From Zygnema cylindricum (taxonomy: Eukaryota; Streptophyta; Zygnematophyceae; Zygnematales; Zygnemataceae): a stretch of 62,000 nt of DNA. The translations under genes and the position numbers were made by a program. The notes beneath the pieces were generated by a model. That model did no database searches and had not been told where the DNA came from. It worked only from the letters and a program-made list of their open reading frames with translations. The DNA lies in the NCBI GenBank assembly GCA_037447655.1, contig JBBHKE010000771.1:473797-535796 (forward strand). Direction: 5' to 3'. Numbering within the stretch: position 1 is the first letter of the stretch; every line of letters begins with the position of its first letter. Positions 21,741 through 30,600 of this stretch are shown here, one piece after another.

Positions 21741-22018
21741 CATTATATTTGTTTGTTAGATTACATTGTTACTTTGAATAATTTTTTTTTTGTTTTTTCG
21801 ATCAACCCACTTAGTCTAAAGACCAAGAAAGTTGTTGAACATCATTATTAGCTCAAAGGTTGACCAACATTGCAAACAATTTTTTTTAAATACAACACAA
21901 ATACTTGACTACTTTGTTTCGGTGAAACATGACAAATACAGATATTGGTTTTTGTTTTTGTTTTTGAAATACAATACAAATACTTGGAATACTTTGTTTT
22001 TGTGATGCTTTGATTACA
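21741..22018. other. AT-rich spacer with diverged repeat motif
   Basis: Diverged copies of a motif with AAATACAA[CT]ACAAATACTTG and ACTTTGTTT occur near 21885-21930 and 21964-22018. It forms the non-ATC part of the larger repeat that follows. Confidence 0.5.
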
Positions 22019-22624
22019 TTATCATCATCATCATCATCATCGTCATCTTCAACATCATCATCATCATCATCATTACATCATCATTATCATCATCATTTTC
22101 ATAATCATCGTCAACATCATCATCATCATCATCGTCGTCATCATCATCATCCTCATCATCATCATCATTACATCATCATCATCATCACTATCATCATCAT
22201 CATCATCATTACATCATCATCATCATCACCATCATCATCATCAGCATCATCATCATTACATCATCAACTTCATCGTCATCATCAACGTCAACATCATCAT
22301 CATCACCGTCATCGTCATCATCATCATCATCGTCATCATCATCACCATCATCATTACATCATCATCATCATCATCATTACATCATCATCATCAACAACAT
22401 CATCATCATTACATCATGGTTTTTTTTTTTGAAATACAATACAAATACTTTGAATACTTTGTTTTGGTGATACTTTGATTACATCATCATCATCATCATC
22501 ATCATCATTACATCATCATCATCATCATCATTGTCACCATCATCGTCAACATCATCATCGTCAACATCATCATCATCATCATCATCATCATCATTATATT
22601 ATTATCATCATTACATCATCATGA
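22019..22624. repeat. ATC/TCA microsatellite in two blocks
   Basis: About 600 bases dominated by the trinucleotide ATC, interrupted by single-base variants. A block at 22019-22416 and one at 22480-22624 are separated by a 60-base unit with TTTTTTTGAAATACAATACA. The long Ser/His frame across it is a by-product of the repeat. Confidence 0.97.
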
Positions 22625-23344
22625 CCGAGGTGATAGACCACATTACCATTCCTGTGAACAGGTCAATTCCCATAAAGAATGACATGGTTGCCGCCATAAA
22701 GCACTTGATATGGTGGTCTTGATCAACACACTGGAAGAAGTGTGGACTCGACAGATCCAGGCAGGGAGAAAACCATCACCTCCCATCGCCAAAAGGATAC
22801 GAGGCTGAGTTCGGACAACAAAATACGAAAAATTAGATAACAATAATAAAAAATCAAAAATGGGTCAATTATCAAAAAACAAAAATCGAAATCAAAACTA
22901 AGTTTTCAAATCCTTAGAAACCGGAAATTGGAAATCGGAAATCAAAATTCAGAAATCGATTATCAATGATTAGGGGAAAAAAAAATCCATACGTTATCGG
23001 AGAAACCCGGCCATTTCTTTTGAGATTTAGATATAGAGACGGACATTCATGTTATTACTAGTCACAAAAGTAATTTAGGATTACGGCGAAAAATGTAAAG
23101 ACAAGAGGAGAAGAGAGTCAAACAGACCATTTTTTAGTGTAGTAGTGTAGATAAAACTGGAAGTCGTCGACATTTTATTTTGTTTTTTTTCAACAGAATC
23201 GAGCATAATATTTTGAAGTGTATAAAATAAAAAAGCCAAAAACACAAATGTTATACATGAAACAATGAAGAAAAGCGAAACAAAACGGAGAAAGATGTTT
23301 TACTAGGTATCAAATCAAGGTAGTGTAAAACAAAGCAAAGGAAA
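22625..23344. other. No gene recognised
   Basis: A short open stretch (22621-22723) and AT-rich sequence with AAATCGGAAATC-like short repeats near 22860-22960. I see no conserved domain, RNA gene or element boundary. Confidence 0.35.
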
Positions 23345-23710
23345 AACAGACAAATTTGGCTTGAAAAATATAGATAATCCAAAATCTGTTGCTTTAAGAG
23401 GTGAATCCTCCTTTTTATTCAACAGAAGAAAGTTTTATGTTTTTAAATCCCTGTGCATCACGCCAAGAGAATAACACCTCTCTACCACTTGAACAATTGA
23501 ACGAGTGAACTCAGGGGCTCTTTTTTCACTGTAATGTTCTCTTGCAATAATTTTGTCATAAAACTCTTCTGCGCAAAAAGTTCCGTGACAATATAAACTC
23601 TTTGTTTGTCTTCATATGCTCCTTTCATTTCCAAGAAGACGATGTGCTGAATTTGACATACACGAACTCAGACTTGGAGTACATCTTGTACCCGGAGGCG
23701 AGGTTTTACC
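23345..23710 (-). pseudogene. Calcium-dependent protein kinase (CDPK) catalytic-domain fragment
   Basis: On the minus strand, from right to left, the frames read [20 protein letters not shown], then after a frameshift [20 protein letters not shown] and [21 protein letters not shown] stop in place of PE follows, then [19 protein letters not shown] and LSIFFKP. The HRDLK catalytic loop and DFG motif, and the KGAYEDK and HYSE-x-R-A blocks, are typical of plant CDPKs. The fragment covers about 110 residues of the roughly 260-residue kinase domain. The ATP-binding N-lobe start, the C-lobe, the autoinhibitory region and the EF-hands are absent. One frameshift and one stop make it a pseudogene. Confidence 0.85.
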
Positions 23711-23747
23711 TACTTGGCATTCTCTTATTGACAATCAGCGAAGTGTG

Positions 23748-24140
23748 CAAACCAATGTAAACAAATGTCAACCAATATCAACCAATGTAAACCAACGTAA
23801 ACCAATGTCAACCAATGTTATCCAATGTCAACCAATGTAAACCAATGTAAACGAAAGTGAACCAATGTCAACCAATGTCAACCAATGTCAACTAATGTCA
23901 ACCAATTTCAAGCAGTGTCAACCAATGTCAACAAATGTGAACAAATATCAACCAATGTCAACCAATGTAAACGAATATCAACCAATATCAGCCAATGTCA
24001 ACGAATGTAAACCAATGTAAACGAATGTCAACCAATGTCAATCAATGTCAACCAATGTCAACCAATGTCAATCAATGTATGTAAACGAATGTCAACCAAT
24101 GTCAACCAATGTCAACCAATGTCAACCAATGTCAGCCGAT
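23748..24140. repeat. 10-bp minisatellite (ACCAATGTCA), about 39 copies
   Basis: Nearly 400 bases of a decamer ACCAATGTCA with variants (ACCAATGTAA, ACGAATGTCA). The period is constant at ten bases, with one interruption near 24079. The repeated peptide frames in it (NVNQCQPMST type) are by-products. Confidence 0.95.
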
Positions 24141-24594
24141 GTTTTATATAAAATGTATTTACAAAAACATTTGTTTTTTCTTAACAATAAAATTTTAAGA
24201 GCACAAGAAGACTCACCCGATGGTAGAGCGCTAAGCTCCACGATTCGTCAACATTTATTACAAGAGTTTATTTAATTGGAGATTTTTATATAAATGTCAA
24301 AAAAAGAACAAAATTGAAAGTAAACAAATGAAACGCGCGGATAATCGGACTGAAAACTTAAACTGTAGATTGATGTACCACAAACATATCCAAAATAAAC
24401 GGATCCCAACAAACAAAATAACACATCACAACATACATTGCATTGAGACGAAAAGAATAAGAAACATCTTAGAAGAGATGGTTGCGCAACAAACCGCACT
24501 ATTTAGATTCGAAGAGGTGAAAGGACACCATTGTTAGCTTCGTGTGGAGGGAAAGAGGGAGAAACTAAGCGTATAAAAACTATGGCAGTATACA
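24141..24594. other. No gene recognised
   Basis: AT-rich sequence with one basic open frame on the plus strand (24328-24537) that I do not recognise. The first 60 bases have several A/T runs. Nothing supports a function. Confidence 0.3.
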
Positions 24595-24718
24595 TATAAA
24601 TATATATATGTATATATATATGTATATTTATAAATATATATATATATTTATATATATATATATATACTATATATGCTATATATATTATATATATTATACA
24701 TATTATATATATTATACA
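24595..24718. repeat. TA-rich microsatellite inside a copia gag
   Basis: About 120 bases of TATATA/GTATATA and TATTATA words. It interrupts the minus-strand gag of family D immediately after WDYKYSAGDMN. Confidence 0.9.
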
Positions 24719-25123
24719 ATAGGAGTTCATATCACCTGCGGAATACTTATAATCCCAAATTTTCCCAGCAGTTATAACCTCATTCTGCTCACTAGCTAGC
24801 ACATAAGACTCCCGCAATGCCTTCCATATATCAGATGCTTTAGAGATATTGATATATGTCATGTTCAAATCTTCGGACAAGAGTCATTTAAGAACATGCA
24901 ATGCATCCTCATTTTTCTATTCAAAATCCGGATCCGTATCTGGAACAACACCGGAAATCACATCATACAATCACACTTGCTTAAGGTAAGACTTGGTCAA
25001 ATCCGCCCAATATAAATATTTTTGGCCATTAAACACCGGGATCCGTGAGGATGGGCCCATGACCTATTGACTTGAGGCAACCGGTGACCCAGAGGAAGAA
25101 GAAGAAGCACCAGCAGCTGCCAT
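24719..25123 (-). pseudogene. Family D copia gag, N-terminal half
   Basis: ATG at 25123-25121 starts MAAAGASSSSSGSPVASSQ, then a stop. It continues VMGPSSRIPVFNGQKYLYWA, then DVISGVVPDTDPDFE, NMTYINISKASDIWKALRES and EVITAGKIWDYKYSAGDMN. The segment GGTCATGGGCCCATCC (25052-25064) encodes VMGPS and differs by two bases from the family A primer-binding site. Here, however, it lies inside gag, after an N-terminal extension. Confidence 0.75.
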
Positions 25124-25139
25124 AATATTCAGATTAAAA

Positions 25140-25882
25140 AAGAGGAAACTCTCACGAAGATCACAAAAAGACCGACTTCACAATAAAACCCCAAGCAAAC
25201 TACACACACACTAGGTCTGCAAATTTGCCACAGTATAAACAATATAACAAGAAAACAACATGCACAATTTCACAAGGTTTTGCCAAAAGATCACAATGAT
25301 CTTGCAATTCAAAAAGTGCACAAAAACTGCTTCGCAGTTTTCCATACAATGAATTCCTTACTCTAAAATATTCTAAGTCCAACATATACAAAGTGAACCT
25401 ACAACTGATCTACACCGTACACCAGTTATCGTTGTCTGCAGGTAGACTTAAACATTAATCAAACTAAACCCTACCGTCTACCGTACAAGAATTTACATCA
25501 ATCCTTACCCCTACCAGCGGCTAAAGTACGCAGTCAAAGTTAGTCTGCTGAAATGACGGCTCAGTCAATATTTCTCTTCCAAAAATGACGGCGAACTGCG
25601 TCAGCCATCCGCGAATTCATTCATCACCGAAGATGAACCTCCACGTGTAAATTTGGTCCCTCAAGAAAATCTGTACTTTGTCAACCAACTCAACCAAGTT
25701 TGATTTCCCCACGGACCGACACGTGTACATGGAGTGTAGCGAATCTGTGAACTCCCTTTGGTGCTACATACCAGACCAAATATTGTCTACATCGAATCAG
25801 TTTGTACACAAAACCGACTAAGTCAAGAATCTCTTTCTCACACACGAGATATAGAGAGGACTAAAGGTTTCCAAAACCAACA
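25140..25882 (-). repeat. Family D LTR plus leader (left edge uncertain)
   Basis: On the minus strand it starts TGTTGGTTTTGGAAACC at 25882, close to the TGTTGATTTTGGAAAAC start of the family C LTR, so C and D are related. The 3' edge lies somewhere before the gag ATG. Confidence 0.5.
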
Positions 25883-25897
25883 GGAGAGATCCGAGGA

Positions 25898-27234
25898 GGG
25901 TACTTGTGAGGACGACCAAGGCACCAACTGTCACGGCATACTTGGCAATAGTTTCCCTCTCACCCTCCAGTCAGAAACAAATAGCTTCACTTCTTCCCTC
26001 CCTCTCCCTCTCTCTCTCCCTTTCCCTCTCCCTCTCCCTCTCCCTCTTCCTATCCTCTATAGAAAATTCAAAATATCTAGAATTGATTAAGGGGAAAGGG
26101 AGGGAGGGAGCGAGGGAGGGAAAGGGAGATAGAGGTATTGGTTGACAGGAAGAGAACCAAATTCGCGCTCCAATGACGAGACAAGGAGAGTTGTTGACAA
26201 AAAAGTCAACAACCGTCGGTCTTAGAAATCGAAACGTTTGACATTTTGTTGTCACCTAGAAGAGTACAATAGCAATTTTGCCATAGAGGTACCAAACATA
26301 CGGATTTTCACTTTGTTACGAAAATGCGTTAAGTTTTCAATATTTTGAAATCTTCGTTAAATTCGCATACTTTTCGTGTACCGAAAATGTACGGAAGTAA
26401 ACGGACGGACTTGTAAAAAAAAACTACTTTTTTTTTTGCGAGTGCGATCCCGTCACATCACGCCACTATCTGTACACTACCTGAACGCATTGATATGTGG
26501 AGTACGTGTAACTCTTACGACAAATTGTGACGCTCCTATTGGTCCGTGTGTACAAAAACCACAGGCCCTTTGCAACCAAAGGGCAAAGCACCGGGTCGCC
26601 CGCGACTATTAATAGTCGCGGGCGACCCGGTGCTTTGCCCTTTGGTTGCCAAGGGCCTGTCGTTTTTGTACAGTACCATAAAAAATGCGACAGATTTGCG
26701 ATAGATTTTGTCGGTTCGTTGATAGATATTTTGTCGACCGTCAAACTTCTTGCGGCTACGATTTTTGTACGGTTGAGATTTTTAAATCCAAGGAAAAATT
26801 TGGTACAACCATATGGATATTGATTCATTTTATGTTGATGGGAAAATAATTTCAGCTGCAGGTTCAGTATTGTACCGTTCAATATTGTACTGTACAGTAC
26901 CATGTTCCCCGCGTGTCCCGTTTCGATTTCTGAGACCGGCGATTGTGGACTGTCTTGTCAACAGCTCCCCTTGTCTCGTCATTGGAGCGCAAATCTGGTT
27001 CTCTTCCTGTCAACCACTACATCCGTCTCCCTTTCCCTCATTCCTTCCCTCTCTCCCTTTCCCCCTCATCAATTCTAAATATTTTGAATATTAAATAGAG
27101 GAAAGGGGGAGGGAGAGGGAGAGGGAGAGGGAGGGGAGAAGTGTAGATGTTTATTTTTTGACTGGAGGGTGAGAAGGAAGCTATTGCCAGGTAAGTCGTG
27201 ATAGTTGGTACCTTGGCCGCCCTCACAAGTACCC
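25898..27234. mobile_element. Foldback/long-TIR DNA element
   Basis: Long inverted repeats form its ends: 25898-26236 and, inverted, 26921-27234. The outer ends read GGGTACTTGTGAGG on both sides, followed by matching blocks (CCAAGG-x-ACCAACT, CTCACCCTCCAGTCA) and, inside, CAATGACGAGACAAGG and GAAATCGAAACG. Each arm holds its own CT-rich then GA-rich tract that can fold back. No transposase is encoded. I could not find a convincing target duplication, so the superfamily is not assigned. Confidence 0.85.
26549..26672. repeat. 124-bp near-perfect palindrome without spacer
   Basis: The centre is between 26610 and 26611 (ACTATT/AATAGT). The inner 30 bases of each arm are perfectly complementary, and pairing continues to 62 bases with two mismatches. 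It is GC-rich (CGGGTCGCCCGCGACT) inside AT-rich flanks. Confidence 0.97.
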
Positions 27235-27253
27235 AACAGACTGTTGTACTATA

Positions 27254-27637
27254 CTAATTATAACAACTAGTTATAACCGTTTCAATACATTGATTATAAC
27301 GGTTATATTTAGCTGTTACAACATCGGTCACACCATTGATAATGACAGGATGTGCTTCGAGCATCGAAGATAAGGCTGTAAATATTGATTTCACTACAAT
27401 TTTGAATTCGGATTTGCTCACAAATCCGGACTTATCAAAATCGGCCGTGTTAAACACAATATCGTAGAGCTTTTCCGCTTCCTCGGCCGAATCGGGAGGT
27501 GGAAGCCCGTAAGAAAGACCCAAGTTTTTGAACCCTTCCGCAATCTCGTATTGGCTTAATTGGCCATCTCTATTAGTATCCCAATCTTTAAACATATCAT
27601 CAGCGACTCTTTGTAGCTCCACATCGTTTGAAAGTAG
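27254..27637 (-). CDS. EF-hand gene exon 4 (stop codon)
   Basis: After acceptor TTGTTTGCCAG, 127 codons encode EF modules 5 and 6, both canonical, and end at TAG 27256-27254. The last 18 or so codons are encoded by an AT-rich self-complementary sequence (TATAACCGTT paired with AACGGTTATA). The stop is 20 bp from the foldback element. Confidence 0.85.
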   Translation of the reverse strand, partial: LLSNDVELQRVADDMFKDWDTNRDGQLSQYEIAEGFKNLGLSYGLPPPDSAEEAEKLYDIVFNTADFDKSGFVSKSEFKIVVKSIFTALSSMLEAHPVIINGVTDVVTAKYNRYNQCIETVITSCYN

Positions 27638-30600
27638 CTGGCAAACAAGCACCATGAGAACCTCATTATGCACACATACAACATCAATAATCAATCTCCA
27701 GTAATCATCAAGAATGTTTTACATTGACCAACGTAATGCGTAATGTCCAATGTCTAATGCCCATGCTCAATGTTCAATCTCCAATGTCCAGTGAACAATG
27801 TCCAATGTCCAATGTCCATTGGTAAAACTCCACACTATCAAAATAAAATTTGGCGATAATTTCCTCTAATGGATCCACGTAATGCCTGTAAATAGTGTGG
27901 AATATTACATTTTGGATATCATAAGTGGAGAAGATTCTCATAAAATAACCACCTCGGTTATATTATTTCTTTGGAATTCCACAAGTATCATAAGTGATAT
28001 CCTCTAATAAACATAATTATCATTATTGTCATTATTAGTGTGGATTCATTGTCAGGTAATAATGACATAGTTTTTCATGGCATTAATTAAATACTTAATG
28101 TTTATTCTGTTCAAAATTTCACCGCCATTAATTACGGCTGTACACGTTGAAGTAAAAACCCAATTTTTTCTCACATTCAAAATACAACATGTTTAGTGTG
28201 GCAATTTAGTGCGGCTAGTCTAATTCGAAGAGTCCACAATCTGAGGAATCCTTACCGGTTTTACATAATAAGTTATTTTGCACACAATCCTCTCCAAAAT
28301 AGTTAGTGGACAACCCACTAGCTCATGATAAGCATTGAGATCCTAGTCTTGTTCAAATTGATTGCAAGGACAATCCTATTCAATGTAGTCACCATGGAGA
28401 ATTTGAATTTGCACAGATTCTACTTATGTAAAACATTAATAGTGTGGAGCATAGCAAAGTTCAAAAGTTTGCGATACAAAAGTCAGTTTAATCTAACTAC
28501 ATTGGATTGGAAGCACAATATATTGTTAAGAATGAAGAATGTGGATCTTGTTAGGAAAATACATTTATAAAATGCCACGTGTGTGATACATGCAACGAAA
28601 TCACATATGCAAATCCTGTTGAAATAATATATATTGCGAATGTTTCATATGTATGAGAGTCACTATGAATTCCATTTAAAACGAATACTATCCCAAGTTA
28701 AGATTTTGTTAAGATTTTTAAGATTTTATAGTTAACATGGATATTGAATACTGGTAAATTGGTGTTATTGGTGTTATTGGTGGGGTAAGTTATTCTAATG
28801 GCTTATGGCAAGTGGTATAACTTCATTAAAAAAACAAGATAGTAAATCATTTGAATATGTGGAATCAAAAAATAAGAAAAAAAAAAGCAAAAATGAATTT
28901 GAAAAATCGAATGCAGATAGAAACAAACAAAAAAGAAAAACCAGGTTCAAAGAAAAAAACAAATACACACACACGAATAAAAGCAAGCCAACAAAGGATA
29001 GGAAAGGGAATATAATGAGAAAACAACAACAAAGCAACGTTTCCAAAACAAAAACTACTAAACTGTAACGTCAACCTCCATCCAAATGCAGGGCAAGGGA
29101 CACTCAAAACACGTGAAACTAAAGATTGATTTCACTAAAGATGGAGAGCTGAACTGTACACCGTGAATCGCTATAAGTGTTGATGTTTTTTTCGTCTCTT
29201 AAAACATATTTTCTCCGTACACACTTGTCCGATTGTAGATCTGACGGTTGCGATTGAAAGGTAAGATTCTAAGCTTCCGATTGGCGGTCTCAAATTGAAA
29301 ATCGGACAGTTGTGTACGGAGAAAAGATGTTTTGAGTGGCAAAAATAATTATTAACCCTAATAGCGAATCAAGGTGTACTGCTCGAGGTTATCAGTCAAT
29401 GGCAAGTTGTGCAAACTTTATTGGTAAATGCAATCGCATGTTGAACAATTCAAATATGCAAAGACATCCTGAAAGTACTGAGAGAAAGAGTAATTGCACT
29501 AATAAACAAGTTGCAATTTACGGCATCTAAACGTCTTTCGGCTAGCAAATTTTGGCGGTTATTTCCAATAATTAGGTGCGAAACAAAACTGAACGGCTCA
29601 TGTACTTTAGTGTTGTGATGAATGAACAATATTGTTTGAGCTCACATATTTTTCTTTGATTGTCCTGAAAAATTAATGGCGTAGAAAATGGACACTATTG
29701 ATGGATGTCAAAAAGATACAAATGATGAAGTACAACAAACAATCAGACTGCTGTAAAATATTTTTATTAATTGTGAACATAACTGTTGAGAAACTTCTAA
29801 CAAAAGCATATTAACAACGTAAAACAAACTTCAATACTTAGTAAAGTGCAAACATGAGGCTTACCTTTCGAATATGAAACCCATTTAGCACCAGCTTGTC
29901 CTGTGCCGTATAGATGGGTTTAGAAGAAAATACTTCAAAAAGCTCTCCCAATACATCTTTCAGCATTCTTGTGAACTCAACTTTATCCAGTAATTCCTCT
30001 CCATTTCCGTACTTTAGGAGTAATGTATCTACAACTGTTTCCGCTGTCAGAGATAAAAAGAAAAAACAATCATAAAGTTAAACAGAAAACAAAAAAAGTA
30101 AAAAAGATTTCACAACGCAGGGCTCATTGCAGTTTTATTTGCAGTTTACAAATAACTCAAATAACTCTCGTTACCTTCTTGCAGAAACAAGAATTAAAAC
30201 TTTAACTGTGACAGACTGCACTCAGCGTACACTGCACATGGAACTGAGACACATTGGACATAAAACAAATCCTATAAATGAAACTGAAAACTAAAACTGA
30301 AGAGCTGATAACTGCACAAGGAAACAGATACTGAAAGTACACTACAGACAAAAATATTCTGAAAGGAAAACAGATAAAAAATAAGACCGAACCAAGAGCT
30401 ACACCGAAACTCAAAGTAGAACTAAAAACATAAACAGACACCAAAAAAAATAAAAGTCTCCGCAGAGTACACAGTGAATCGCTATTAGCGTTGGGGAATA
30501 TATGGCGTGCGGTTAATTCCAGTGTTATAATTATAATTTGAGCGACGTGGACATTTTTCAGCCGCTTACCAAATTACTGCTAAGAAAAAACAATTAGCAT

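Noticed and set aside
22010-22432. 140-codon Ser/His-rich open frame
   Set aside because: It is read entirely from the ATC microsatellite. The composition follows from the trinucleotide and there is no gene context.
24045-24275. Frame of repeating NVNQCQPMST
   Set aside because: By-product of the 10-bp minisatellite. A period of ten bases cycles through the frames, giving a repeated peptide without selection.
24608-24799. Tyr/Ile-rich frames on both strands
   Set aside because: Read from the TA microsatellite that interrupts a copia gag.
25758-26255. Leu/Ser/Pro and Arg/Glu frames
   Set aside because: They arise from the CT/GA tracts in the foldback arm. No start context or domain.
28805-29068. 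Lys/Asn/Thr-rich 87-codon frame
   Set aside because: Lies inside intron 3 of the EF-hand gene in A-rich DNA, opposite strand, no recognisable domain.
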